Shown piece by piece: positions 36,801 through 50,286 of a stretch of DNA of 64,000 nucleotides. Every line of letters starts with the position of its first letter. Position 1 is the stretch's first letter. The stretch is from Trochalopteron elliotii. Taxonomy: Eukaryota; Chordata; Aves; Passeriformes; Leiothrichidae. The notes below the pieces were generated by a model. It was not told the origin of the DNA and did not search any database. It saw nothing but the letters and a program-made list of their open reading frames with translations. The translations under genes were made by a program, and so were the position numbers. The DNA is taken from contig JANPWX010000215.1 of assembly GCA_024734555.1 (NCBI GenBank), forward strand, positions 616,182 to 680,181. The letters are read 5' to 3'.

Positions 36801-39800
36801 CCAGCCAAACAACTCTCACCACTTAAAGACATGACTGAGTAGTCTGTAATGCTTCACAGACATCTGAGACAGTCAACCAAGATCATTAAATGATAAAAGT
36901 CAAGATTAAGGATTCAGTACTTTCAGTATCATTAAGATTTGTATGTGTGCACTGACTGTTCTAAATGGTAAATACACTTCCTTCACATGCCCTGTACTTT
37001 CTCTAAAGGTTGTTTTCCTGTGGTGGTCAGGGAAATCACATGAGAGACTCATGGGAAGTGCACAAAGAGCAAATATAGGCAAAGGATTTACCTACAAAGA
37101 AATTGTAGGGAGCAGGGTTGCTATATTTAATCACACTCTCCAATCTTCATCCGAATAAATAAAGTGGTGTCATGGGGCAAGCTGCAATACTGATAATGAG
37201 TTTTATATTCATTCAGCCTAAGAAGCTTCAACAGATACAGTTTGCCTGTCAAATGGATTTAAAATTGTATTGTCTCTGCCTTGCTTTCTGCACTGATTGC
37301 TTTTGTATTGCAGCTCCATGCCTCAACAGATACTTTGATTGTCTATATCTGTCACTTTGTTCACATGAGTCTCCCTATAATCTGTAATATGAAACTCTTT
37401 GTTTTAACACGAAAACTCAACTCAGCATTTCATGTGCTTCTATGAAGATTATTAACTTAGGGATATGGTGGCCAAAATTATATTTTGCTTTCTTTCCTTG
37501 GTTCTGGGGGTTTTTTTCTGTGTACTTTGCATGGTAGGCAACAATCCACTTAGTTGAAGATCTCAGCTCAGTAACAGAACCATTTCAGAAGGGGTGTTGT
37601 GGGTACAGCTGCAGAGATTTCCGCAGGTTTGATTACCATGCTGCACACAGGTAGAATAATAAACCTTCCCTACCCTTGGCTTAGCTTTTATTTTAAATTC
37701 ATAAGATCTGAATCCTTACTTTCATCGCAGAGTATGACTACAATTTAACAAGTCTTTTAAGCGTGTATTCCATCTCAAATACATTACCTTAAGAATGAAT
37801 GACTTTATCCTGACACAATAATGGAATATATAGACTATACCAAAGCATTGTGTATTGTTAAAAAAAACCCATGTCTTCGGAGAATACTGCTCTGAGGAAG
37901 CCTACTCGGGTACCAAAAGCATCACAATCATCCTAATAAAATGGTCTTTTTAAGATTAAATTACCTTCAGCAAGTGAGTTGAAACTGTTGTAAATATTAT
38001 AGATATATTCTCAGTCAGGATGAGGATTATCAGTCTAACTCCAGTATTTATACCTTAGCTATGTACCTTAATATATACCTTAGGTGTCACTCTGGACTTC
38101 TGCCATTTCTTTAAAAGAAGACCAAATTTCACTTTTACTGTATGAGAATACACTGGCTTATTGTGCTAGGCCCTGGATGTGGGCTTTTAAATATACACAA
38201 TATAAGAAACCTAACAGAACCCTATCTCCTTCCTTAAAGAAAGGTGGTACATAAATAAAGAGTACCATACACTGAAATGGAAGCATAAACAAGAAACCAC
38301 ATATTTCACATTTTAATATTTTTTTTGGATATGTTAGCACTGCAAAAACATAATACAAACTTTAAAACTTATTAGAGCATGTTGTTTATTTGTAGGTAGA
38401 GAATAACAGTTCATGTTTTTCTTCGAGGGCGCTAGGTCTTCTGATTTCCGTATGCTTCTGAGCATCCTCTGAGCATCTACTGAATCATCAGAGAACTAAG
38501 TTAGTATCAGGCAAACATATTAATATCCAGTACAGCAAAATTGTACACACTAGATGTCTTTATCAGTTCCTTTACAAGGGGCACTTTAAAAATTACTAAC
38601 AAGAAGGATATAAAAAAAATAACTTAGAAGAAAGATTTTCTTTTCCAAATTCATGTAAGGGAGTAGCACTTATAACTGTTAATCCTTTATTTTCCTTCCC
38701 CCTAACTAAATTCAGTCATTGATTTAACTCACACTTTAGGATTTGCATTTAAGCTTGATGGCAATAATAATAAGTGAGATAAATCAAATTAGTACCTTTG
38801 CAGATACAGTTAGTTTAATAACTTTGCCATTTCCATTCCCTTTTTATCTGCATTATCACAATTTGATAACATACTACAGTAAACCAATGCCTCAATGAAC
38901 TTTTTTCTGTGCCCAGCATGGAGAGATTAGAATTTCTAATTTTATTGCTCAGATTGTCATATCTTGCCTTATATGGCACCTTTTATTGCAAAAGGAAGCC
39001 AGATGCTATGATGTAAAGAGGAATGAATTTTTTCAGAGTTTGTATATATGTACTTCTAGGGTGAAACAGAGACCTTTTTCAAAGCAACCAGCAATATCAC
39101 ATAACCATTAAAACAGAATGCCCAGAGAAACTGGATCAGGGTGTAGTAGTTTTCCAGGATCTTGGAGCTTCCAGAACAGACAGGACATGTACTCAAATAC
39201 AGAGACATCAATTCTCATCTATATTCAGGGGATTTTTGTACTTACACACCCTCACTGAGAGCTGCTCTGCTTTTATAGTCTCAGTATTTGGGCTTTAGGA
39301 GGATGGAATATGAATGGTCTGCAGAAGACAGACCTGCTTTTTAACCTAGGGCAGCTGAGCGGGCCTGTGAAGCTCCTGTTGCAGCCATTGCCAACAAACT
39401 GCAGCCTCTCTGCATTCTCCTTGCTGGAGTTACTGGATTCAAGTAAGGGCAAGTCACACACTTGCCAAGATGATCTTCTTTATTAGGTGTCATGAAAAGC
39501 TTTTCTGTAGTATTTTTTCTATCTCCCAATGTGAACCAAGTGCCATTTTATACATATGTATATAGAAAAGCACTCCCAACTAGGACGTCCTTCCCAGCAT
39601 AAAGGACAGATATCTGAGGGAGTTGTGCAGTAGTAATTGTGCTGGGTCAGCAATCTCTTTAACACTAGCAGTTTAAACCACTGTGTCCATAATTGTCCTC
39701 TGTGTGTTTACACAAAAGATTAATACATACACGTACAAACCTTTCAAGCCCATGTGTGGGCTGGTTAATAGTTTACCAAGTGTTATCATCTACCTTGGTC

Positions 39801-42800
39801 CTCCCACTTATCCTTGTTCCTGCTGCCAAGTATGCCTGGAGCAATTTTTAATGGAAGAGTTATTCATTATATGAATAGCTAGTGCTTTTGTCTTCAGTGC
39901 TGTTCCAGGTGCACTAGAAGGGAACAAGCCATTTGAAGGAAGGAGTTTCAATGCCTCATGCCATCCCAGGCTTCAACATGACCTTGGTCAAATATACCTA
40001 GCTTTGTACATATGGTTGGGTTCAGTTCTGAGACTGAATTGACTCTGGGAATGGAGTTGACTTAGATGCCTAATGTGTGGGGAAATTTAAGACCCTGAGA
40101 AAGGGATTCCCTTTTCTTTATGCCTCCATGTCAACTCATTAGAACAGACGATTACATCATTTGCTTCTTTGAAGGTACAGATAAAGGCTAGGGAGAACCA
40201 TAGTGCCCATCTTTTACATAGTGGCTGGGAGATGAAAGTGTTCAGTCAGAGAGCAGAAGAGCTGGGTAAACAGATTATATGGGTGTTTATACATTTTTTG
40301 TCATGATAAAACACAGCAAAGACACAAGTCAGAAAGTAAAATTCATATAGGAGACTGAACATGCTGTAGCTTTTTGTCATTAATTTCAGTAGTTTTATTC
40401 AATGAATGCAATGTCACAATTTACGACTTTTGGTGTAAATAGGCTTTTTTATTCAGCGGTAAAAGGGTGGTGGCATACAAAACCTAGACACAAAAGCAAT
40501 ACTTTTGTACTAATATGATTCCAGAAACATTAGAATGTTACTGTGCTCACGTACACTCAGCTGAAATAGTTTTGGTTTCATCAAGGCCCTCCTGAGGTAG
40601 CTCTGACAGGCTATTTAACTCTGCAGAGCTCTGTGACAGCTGAAGCTAAACACATTCAGCCTTTGTAAAAGACTTTAAGCATACCAATAATGGAAGGAAT
40701 GGAAAACAAAGAATTGTAGATGTAAAAACAGGAAAAAAACACCCTTTAGGATTTTCTAAAGGATTGTTAATATCATGGTTAAGATTTCTTAGGAATTTTG
40801 GCTTTTTTTTCTGCCATACCTTCTTTCCTATTTTAGGATTTGGAGGTTTTTTTGACACTTTTATTAGAATGTTGCTTGTAAAGTCCATTTTAAAATGTCT
40901 CCTCCTTCTGCCTTTCCTCTGTGTTGTGTCTATTCTCCATCACTTCTTTATTTTGAAGCTTAAAATTGTTGAGAGTTATGTCTCAGGCAGTGACTTCCAT
41001 TGTTTTCCTGGGGAGAAACCATACACGGCCCCAAGACTCATTTCTGTCTCACAAGCAAGGTCTCTTTTTCCGTAAGTTTATTCTGTGTTGAAAATAAGTC
41101 AAAAATAGTATAAATTTATGAGAATTCCTAAGTCTACTTAAAAATATTCTCCAGGCCATCACACAACATCAAATATTATAATATGAAGATGTTTCAAAAC
41201 TCTGAGTAATTTGGTGATTGACCCTAGAACACCGGGAAACTCTATTCCCTTCATGGCCAAATACCACACACACTTGTATTCACAGAAAATATGTTCTATG
41301 GATACATCTTGACTTTCCATGTTCTTCAAAACTTCAAAATTTTATTTTTCAAAACTTTAAAATGAAACTTTAAATAAAAATATTTGAGCTTGAGAGAAAA
41401 AATAACATAACAGAATTACATTTAGCACTGAATTTCTCTTATCCTAGCAGCGTGCTGCTTGTAGACGAGCTACACTGTCCCTAAAAGGTAATTACTTAAT
41501 AAATATCCACTGCTTCACAATTTGTGATCAGTCAAGGTAATACAAGTTCACAGAATGAGGAATAGCTTGATTGGTAGCTCAAATTTTTCCTGAAGAGATT
41601 GAAAACCACATGCTCCTCTCATTTGACCCCATATGAACCTATTGATTTATACAAAGCCTACTCTGAGCCTCAGTGGTGTGAGAACATCCAGGGAGCTAAT
41701 ACGAAATGTATTTTGATTTGGATGATGCTCTTTGGGGACTTAGCTGAATGAATTTCCTATGTATTTGATATGACCTGAAAGGATGGATATTTAGACACTT
41801 ACTGTGGATCATCTGGAGTTAGGTAACTGCTTATATGTTGTAACTTGATCATAGACCTGAGCTTTTTGATTTGGAAACAATCAGAGATCTCACTGAAATT
41901 CCTGGGCATGACAATCACTCTCTTTTAAGATAAATGAGAACAGTGAAGTGATAGTAGGTGTTAAGCAGCAACTGGCACAGTGGAATTGCTACTATGAACA
42001 CTGACAGCAGATCCCAGCAGCCCCAAATTTCTGCAAAGCAGTCTCAGAGCCTAAGGATCTAATAAATAGAGCAGAGAATCAGCAGCCATGAAAAAACAAC
42101 AAACAACAACAACACAGAAAGGACCAGAAAAACAGGTAACAGAGAAATATGTGTGGCATGATGGAAGGAAAGCCAAGGGGGATAAAAACAGCTTTTGGGG
42201 CAGAATGGTTGCTAAAAAGACAGATTTAGAATATTTAAAGGCAAAAAAAAAAAAAAAAAAAGGCATTCTATTGCTTTTCCTGCTGTATCAGGGAAGGCTT
42301 GTTCCTTGTAAAGAAAATGGGTTGTACCAGAGCAATCACGGGCTCTCTCATTAATTTATCCCCTTAATGAAACAATTGAGAAAACCCCAAATATCTGCTT
42401 AGCTACTTGGATATGAAGAATAAGGATATAAAAGAGAGAACCATATTTCCAGCTGTGGAATTTGCGAGATATGCAGTGAAGTGTGTTGTTCAGCTGAGTT
42501 TTGCATAAGAAATACATTTATGTTGCATTTCTAATGCAAATTGCACGTATTTTACATGGACCGAATGAATTCTTGCTGGCTGGATCTTCAGCTTTTCAAA
42601 TCAATAGAAAGACTCTAATGTATTTTCAATAGACTTTGGAGCAGTCCCTTCCTCCCATGCACTCAAAATGATTTACAATCAATTTACGGCAAGAATCCAC
42701 TTCAGAAGTCCTGAAAACTACGAATATGCAGTTTCATGGGGAAGCTAGCATCAGTGGCCTAAAAATAGACTCAATTTCAATATACTGATCCAGATGCCTG

Positions 42801-45800
42801 CCTGTGAAGAATTTAGTCCCTGTGCATATGCTATCTAGCTTTTAGTGGTTTGAACAAAAGAGGCAGAAGACTATGTTTAAGGAAGTGATGACAAGTGCCT
42901 CTTTTTATCAAATGTTCTGTGTTCCAAAATGGAAATACTCAAGGAGCTTATTTTGATGGCATGTTATTTCTGACCCTCCAGTAACTTGTCATGTGACTGA
43001 CACCGGAATTGTTAAAGCTAAATAGATCAACCACTTACATTTATACAGATGGAACTGTAAAGAACTTTTTTATATGGCCTGTTCTAAATGCAGCGGGGCT
43101 TCTTTTTTTTCCTCTCTGGCTACATCTGTACCTTAAGATTTGGGATTTTGCAGCTTCTGGCTATGGAGGCACACACCAGCAGTGTCCCACCTTCTTGCTG
43201 AGGTAAAACTGAGGAGCAAGACCTCCCTTTTTTTTATGCCAAAAATATATTCACATGCGCTGACTGAAAGGAGGGACACAGTTTACATCAAGAGGTCCAC
43301 TAGTTTGAACAGGCAGGGAATGAGAAGATGTTTCACAGGCTTCACATCTCCAATAATGCAAATATAGACTCATAGCACTATATTGGGGTATACATATATA
43401 CCATGTGTACTACAACCCTCAGTGTTTCTGGTATTTACAAAGAAGGGAGGACCAGAAGGAACCAGTGAACAGGAAAAACAAAAAGATGAACTGGCAAATC
43501 CCCAAAGGCATGGAATATTTTGACATTAATATTTTGACAGAGTAGGGAAAGATGATTAGGAAAGGAGATGATGTATTGCTCTGAGCAGGCAGATGGGGGA
43601 GTAGATAAAGAACAATGGGCACTTCAGAGCAGAAAACTATGTGGAACAATTTGTGAGTAGAAGAGGAGGAAATGGGTGAAGATGACAGATTAGTATTTTG
43701 GTTTAGGAGCTGATAATTTACTGTTGTGCATCTGACTCCTTGCAATGTGAAATAGGGCCTTTGGGGAGTCCTAATTGGGATTGAGAGAGGTTGTGGGAGT
43801 TTTATGTTCCAAAAACGTTTTCCTTTGTTGTATCAGCTAAAGCATGTCATAGCAAACCCATACTATCAACAACCAGACGGGACTGCAGGAAAGTTGGTAG
43901 AGATACTCTTTAAAAGGTCCTTGGCAGATTTAACTATTCCATATTTAACATTGTAAGAAAATAGCAATCAATTTCATAACACTTTGCAAAAATCACAGCT
44001 CAGGGATGAACAGACAAAAAACCCAATAATCTCTTGTTAGTACACAAACAACAAGATGTGTTAATCAGACAGTTAATTCTAAACCAATCATGAGACCGAG
44101 CAACATTGGGAATTCTAACCCTGCCAAAACAAACAGCAAATTAGAGATCAGATCCACCTTCCCCCATGACTGTAAGAATGGTGAACTTCATTGTGAAATG
44201 CCTGCCACCAGGACTTGGCATCACAAGTACTTGACCAGATTCCTTAGGATCTGTTCTCTAGGAGGCAACTTTGTTCAGCAAAAAGCATGTCCAGAATGAT
44301 GATGAGAGAACTGTGAATGTACCGTACACTCACTTGAGTATGTGACACTGCAGCCAAAGAGAAAGCTGCGCTCTGGAAACTGATGCAGAGACTATTTTAT
44401 CCCTTACACATTACAGGAAGTAATCCTGTTTTGTGGATTTTCATCTCTCCTTTTGTTTTGTTGATAGAAACCAAGATTTCTTAAAAGTGTCAACCCAACA
44501 AAAATAAGGCTGAAATATACCCAGACATTTCTATACCACTACAAAAACTGCCAGTGTCCTGCTGCTACAATCAGTGGAGAACAGAGCCAGCACCTGGTGT
44601 GAATGCACCTGCCAGCAAGGGCTGCCTAGGATGACTTCCGTCCTTTTCTCACCCTCTCCCTCTGTTTTTAAAACACTCCCCTTCATCTCCACCAACAGCT
44701 GCTAAATAATTTTCACTCTTTAGATCCTCATCCCTCCAGACTGTAGGAGAAGTCCATGAGACAATTGCTCCAAATTCACAGACAAGGCTTCTTGGCATTT
44801 GTAAACTCCTGCTATAGATCTGCAACCCAGAAAGGACAGAAAATGCTGTACTGGGCTGGGGTTTTAGTTGAATTGCATAAAACTGGCAGCTTGGCCTGTG
44901 AAAGACACAGAGACAGATAGATTAAAAATTGTTGAGGAAATAACTGCATTTGTACAAAATGAAAATTATTCTGAGTATCCTTTCTTTCTTAATAGTAGAA
45001 GAATTTTAATAGTTCTGGTTTTAAATCATCAAGAATATAGCTCCTAGAAAATAAATATATTGAACAAGGAGTTTTCTTCGTATTATTTTTGCTATTGTTT
45101 TTGCATCCCTATTCATCCCTGAAGCTTTTGCTTTTAGGTGTTGAATCCTGGCATATACTTCCCAACAAATGCATGCTTTGATGGTGATAGTTCAGCTCTG
45201 GACTCCTCTTTTCCTCCAGACCAGATGTTTGACTTCTCCCTGCTAATAGTTAACATGGTGCTACCTCATTATACACCTCTCTCTGGAAATTATGCCAGTG
45301 CTGCTTCAGCATCAGCCAAGAGCCATGCAGAATCAATGAGACAGCTGGCGTCCTCCGTGGGGATGGACTACTTTACCTTTTGGATTCAGGCAGTCACTGG
45401 GAGCTGAGATCCAGGATGCTGTGAATGATTTTTCATAGGCAGGTGAGAACAAAAGAGCTTTGAAAACCTACTTCAATAGAATCTGGAGACATGGAGCTCT
45501 CTTGATTAAAAAAAGAAATTACACATGCACAGTCCAGTTGCATTTTCATCTTAATTGATTTTTGTATGAGATGGAAAAGCGAATTCTGTCAAACAACCGT
45601 TCATGGAAATCTTTTCTTTACATAACATTAAGTAGATTTTTTCATGCACAACAGCTGTGTTGTGTTTGCAGAAATCAAATAATTCCCATATAAAGCTCAC
45701 AAACTGTAAGTTGATTGCTTTGATCTTGTCCACAATATATGCTAATCCTCAAATACCCATGGGAGAAGGGGATGAGATAATGCAAACAAAATAAACACCT

Positions 45801-47691
45801 GGTTAAGATAAAACACTTGTAGAGTTTGAAGCCAACATGTAGTTAGTGTATTTGCTTTTGGAAAAAAAAAATTAAAGAAGGAAAATAAGTTAAGACTTTA
45901 AAAGGAGGGTTTAAACAGGAAGATTTTACAGTTGTTCTGTGAAGTCTCACTAAGAATGCAAGTTGGAAAATTCTCCTGAAAATAAATGAGAATAAACTGC
46001 ACTCAATTTTTTCCTACAGTGTGTATGCCTACTTTCACAGAAGGTGCTTGATAAAATTCATCAAGAATGAAGCAGTTAGTTTCTACAAGCACTGTATGAC
46101 TAAAATAGACTGGAGGATTCTCAAGGTCATCCCTACTTATAAGACTGCCTGGTTGATTTACAGTTCAGACCATCCAAAGGAGCACTCTGTACATTTTTAC
46201 TATTTCCCCTTTACCTCTGACACTGAATTTAGTTTCAGACTATAAGGTTAAGGACTGATCTTTGTTGGTACTTGAAAGTCTCTCAGTCATGCTGCTGAAA
46301 ACAAGGATTAATAATAGCTGTTATTCTTCCAAGGTGGATGATCCTCCAGTGTAATAACTACAGATGTTTCTGATGTCTCCCTCTGCCAGGACTGCATGGA
46401 AAAACATCTAACCATGCCCTGTCTTTGCCAAATTTGTTGAAAACAATTTTAACACCCGATTTTAATCACATCTCCCCGTTTCACTTCAAGGGGTTAATGT
46501 TTCTTGGATGTCAAGTCTCCAGATCTGCAAAACTCAGTGAAATAGGGATGAAAGTGCAAGGTACCAGTGTAGCCTAGGCATCTGCCATCATTTTCATCAG
46601 GAATTGCACTGACTCTGTGACTGCTGACAGAGATTTCTCTGTGTCGCTTTTTTCCTAATCCTTTGGTATTCAAAGCAAGCACTAGTTCTGCCAAATAGAA
46701 AGAAATACAGCTGAGTCACATGCCTTCAAAGTGGCTGCAGGAAAAGATCCGAAAATTCATTAATATGACAGCCATCCTTCACAATAGTTTTTATACATCC
46801 TGTAGAGATCATGCCTGGCAGAGAGAGCTATTTCCTTTAAAGAAAAGCACTGTGGTTGGTTTTTCTTTCCTGGGTGGATTACCTTTCAATTGCTTTTATT
46901 TTGATTTCTCATCTCAAAAAATGATGAAGGAAACTGAAATCTCAGAAAATGATTATCCTAATTGCATTCAATATTTGTTAATTCCTTGTAAATATGCAGG
47001 TCATCTGTATACTCATGGTGTTTTTTATGTCAATCCTCTTCCAAAAAAAGAAAAAAAAAAAAAAAAGGAGAAGAGAAGAGAAGGCTTAAACTTCAAAACA
47101 TTCCTGTGAGGCAGGTAAATCTTTTCATAAAAGATTATTTCACCTTTTACTGAGATACAGGCACCTCCAGGGTGAAACACTGTGGTTTTTTAACTGCCTG
47201 TAGCCACACAACAGAAGAAGGGACAGGAAATGAAAACCATCCTATCCAATTTAATTTTAAGGAGAAAGAAGATAGGAGGAATGTAAAGTTCACAGCTGGG
47301 ATTTCACCAGAATAGAGGAAATAATACACCTTAAACAAAAGTGTCACAGTGTCTTTAGTGACTGCAAGTATCAGACTCTCACTTTATGTCTTATCTGGAA
47401 GACAAAATCCTCTGCAGGTCAGTGCTCTTTACATTGTCCTCCAATAACAATCTGAGAATTCATGTTAGAGGGTAAAATACAAGCTACCAAATTAACTTTT
47501 TCCTTCCTGAGGAATCTAGATATTCCTTAGATTTTTGCAATGCAAATACCACCTGGCCATCACTGATAAGTTATGACAGTATTGCCGTAAAAGGTGGAAG
47601 GATGCAGCAGATGTTTGAAAGTGCCAGTGCAGAAAAACACCAGAGGAAAGGTTATCTTCCAAAAATGTTTATTCCTGTTCCCTAGAATATC

Positions 47692-47995
47692 TCAACCCAT
47701 ATCTGCTTGCTTATCCGTAGTTCTGTAGTGACTGGAAATGTTTAGATGCCTTAGGATCATTTGGACAATTTTCCCTCTCCAGGAACAAGCTTTTGTACTG
47801 GAGATACCAGTTGAGAATGAAGAAATGAAGATTGCACTTTACAGCTCTGAAGTGGCTTGAGGGTGTAAGCAACAGGAAAAGCACCAGCAATGGGGGCAAA
47901 AATGCATAGCTGTGACTGACATGGAAGAAACAGGAAGGAAGGAAGGAAGGAAGGAAGGAAGGAAGGAAGGAAGGAAGGAAGGAAGGAAGGAAGAA
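47692..47995 (+). repeat. Tandem duplication, copy 1 (304 bp)
   Basis: Begins TCAACCCATATCTGC and ends with a GGAA microsatellite. Its non-microsatellite part, about 240 bases, appears identical to copy 2, which follows directly at an offset of 304 bases. It could be a recent tandem duplication, a polymorphic minisatellite, or two haplotypes or reads joined at the microsatellite. The unit matches no repeat family I know. Confidence 0.95.
47933..47992 (+). repeat. (GGAA)n microsatellite, about 15 units
   Basis: About 60 bases of uninterrupted GGAA near the end of duplication copy 1. GGAA is the core of ETS-factor binding sites, and long GGAA arrays can act as binding platforms. No such role is shown here. 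Confidence 0.97.
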
Positions 47996-48284
47996 TCAAC
48001 CCATATCTGCTTGCTTATCCGTAGTTCTGTAGTGACTGGAAATGTTTAGATGCCTTAGGATCATTTGGACAATTTTCCCTCTCCAGGAACAAGCTTTTGT
48101 ACTGGAGATACCAGTTGAGAATGAAGAAATGAAGATTGCACTTTACAGCTCTGAAGTGGCTTGAGGGTGTAAGCAACAGGAAAAGCACCAGCAATGGGGG
48201 CAAAAATGCATAGCTGTGACTGACATGGAAGAAACAGGAAGGAAGGAAGGAAGGAAGGAAGGAAGGAAGGAAGGAAGGAAGGAA
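47996..48284 (+). repeat. Tandem duplication, copy 2
   Basis: Repeats copy 1 from TCAACCCATATCTGC onward and shows no difference that I could find until its microsatellite, which is shorter by three units. After it the sequence becomes unique (AAAGGTGCCTGTC). Identity this high implies either a very recent event or an assembly artefact. Confidence 0.95.
48237..48284 (+). repeat. (GGAA)n microsatellite, 12 units
   Basis: 48 bases of GGAA at the end of duplication copy 2. It differs from the copy 1 array only in length, as expected from slippage. Confidence 0.97.
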
Positions 48285-49552
48285 AGGTGCCTGTCTTTTT
48301 GAGAGCCCCTGTGAAGCTGTGGCCACTGAGCAAATACTTGGTGTGGTTATAGGAAGGAATAGCTTCAGGAGGGCCAGACTGGTGGCAATGGGGTGTGACT
48401 CAAAGGAACCCTGTCACTCTAACTGCCATATGTGTTTGATTGCAAAAAAATCAGGTTTGCACTCTAGATGTATTTTTGTGAAGGGGAAAAGAGGGGCTAG
48501 TGTATTTTATGCTGATTTGTGTAGTTGTATCATTTTCTTCCACTGGATTTGTGAATGGCTTCTTTAGCTTTGGATGGCGTCCTTCAGTAAGCGGTTAAAG
48601 CAATGTTTTGAATGCATAAAAAGAAGGATGAAAACCACTTGTGAAAACTCTCTCTTGTACCTTTTCTTTGCATTTGAAAGGAAATCAAGTGTCTTTTTCT
48701 GTACATGATCCATCAGGAACCACAACACCCATGTTCAGAGGTTGAACAACCTCTTCTTCACAGTGTGTAAATCATGCATTTATTTCTGACTTTCCTGGTA
48801 AGCCCAAGCAACATGTTGTGCTTTTTACAGGTGACCTTCATGCCTCCCATGCCAAGTTACAGCTTCCAAGCTATTTCCAAACCTCCCTAGGATGTTTGTC
48901 ATAGGTTAGGAAGTCTGTGGGGCTGCAGAGGACTATGGTGAGAAAGAGTGTGTTATATCATAAGTGGTTTCTACACATTCCCAACAAGAGGAAATTATTT
49001 TGAACAGCATAGTCTGCCTTGCTTTGTGTTGCTAGGGCATAAAGTTGTCAAATGCTCTTCAGTTTAAAGAGGACAACAGCACTGACAACTAGAGGGATTT
49101 CAAATAGCTACCGGTTTCTCAGTTTTGTAGAGAAGAGCCAGTATTATTAATTTCCTGGTCAAAAAGAGTGGGAACTGAGATATCCATTGGCTAGCGAAAA
49201 CCATTGGGATCCAGGCACAAAGGTGTTGACCAAATCAGTCTCTGTGCTGTGGAAAAACATTCATTCAGCTGGAAGATATGGCAGCAGCAGCCAGAGCTGA
49301 GCTGTCCACTGCCCTAACCCACCATCAGTCCTGTAGCAACAGAAAGTGGAGAGGGCTAGATCCGACCCCATTTCAGCAAAGCAGGAGAGAAGCAATGGCC
49401 AACTTGCCTTTCAGTGATTGGCAGCAAAGGCCTTCTCCTTACCTACAAAGGGAGAAGCAGATAGAGATGTGCCAGGAGGGGAAGAAAAAGAATAGTTCTG
49501 GTCATCTCTGCAAAGATTCTGCACCTAGGCAGCCTTGTTTGTGTATATAAAC
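48285..49552. other. Unassigned sequence
   Basis: No repeat or exon was recognised. A 90-codon + strand frame at 49278-49550 runs up to the adjacent CR1. It is somewhat GC-rich and resembles no protein I know. Confidence 0.4.
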
Positions 49553-50286
49553 TAGGGAATGAGAGGCTGGAGCTGCAGAAAGGGACCTGGGGATCCTGGT
49601 CGATGTCAGGTTGAACATGAGTCAGCAGTGCCCTGGCAGCCAGCAGGGCCAACCATGTCCTGAAGGCATCAGGCACAGCATTGACAGCTGGGCAAGGGAG
49701 GGGATTGTCCTGATCTGCTCTGCACTGGGGTGGACTCACCTCGAGCACTGGGGGCAGTTTTTGGGGCCCACAATATAAAAAAAATATATAAAACTGTTAG
49801 AGAGTGTCCAAAGGAGGGCCACAAAGATGCTGAAGGGGGCTTCTGGAGGGAAAGCTGTATGAGGAGCAGCTGAAGTCACTGGGTCTTTTCAGCTTGGAGG
49901 AGACTGAGGAGAGACCTCATTGCAGCTACAACTTCCTCATGAGGGGAAGAGGAGAGGCAGACACTGATCTCTTCTCTGTGGTGACCAGTGACAGGACTCC
50001 AGCAAATGGCATGAGGCTGAGCTAGGGCAGTGGTGGAGGTGTGGGGGTATGTGGTTTAAGTTAAATATCAAGAAAATGTTCTTCATGCAGAGGATGGTGG
50101 GTGGGGCATGGGATCAGGCTTCCCATGGAAGTGGTCTCAGCACCAAGCCTGACAGAGTTCACGAAGTGTTTAGATAACACTCAGCACATGGTGTGACACT
50201 TGGGGATGTCCTGTGCAGGACCAGGAGCTGGACTTGATGGTCCTGATGGGTCCCTTCCTACTTATCATATTTTATGATTCTCTGGA
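49553..50286 (+). mobile_element. CR1 LINE, end of ORF2 and 3' UTR
   Basis: In + orientation it contains the hallmarks of the CR1 3' end: GGGACCTGGGGATCCTGGTC, TGAACATGAGTCAGCAGTG, GTCCAAAGGAGGGCCACAAA, TTTTCAGCTTGGAGGAGACT, GAGACCTCATTGCAG, and finally TGGACTTGATGGTCCTGATG with a short TTTATGATTCT tail. CR1 ends in short ATTCTATGATTCT-type repeats rather than poly-A, and this one matches. The ORF2 part has many stops and an AT-rich insertion near 49770-49795. It is a 5'-truncated, dead copy and the only young CR1 here in + orientation. Confidence 0.93.

Larger units (their letters stand above)
25776..47691. other. Unassigned 21.9 kb, mostly unique AT-rich sequence
   Basis: No gene, RNA gene or clear interspersed repeat was recognised over this long stretch. 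It holds the perfect hairpin at 27.0 kb and the TTATCA cluster at 27.8 kb (both listed). It also has A-runs at 42243-42261 and 47051-47066 and several unremarkable open frames, the longest being 129 codons at 46720-47109 and 128 codons at 32001-32387. It could be intergenic or deep intron. Functional non-coding elements cannot be excluded without cross-species comparison. Confidence 0.4.

Noticed and set aside
46720..47109. 129-codon + strand frame, the longest outside the gap
   Set aside because: The end is a lysine run read from a poly-A tract and the rest resembles no family I know.
47757..48333. Frames with repeated FLPS residues on the minus strand
   Set aside because: They are direct translations of the GGAA/TTCC microsatellites in the tandem duplication.
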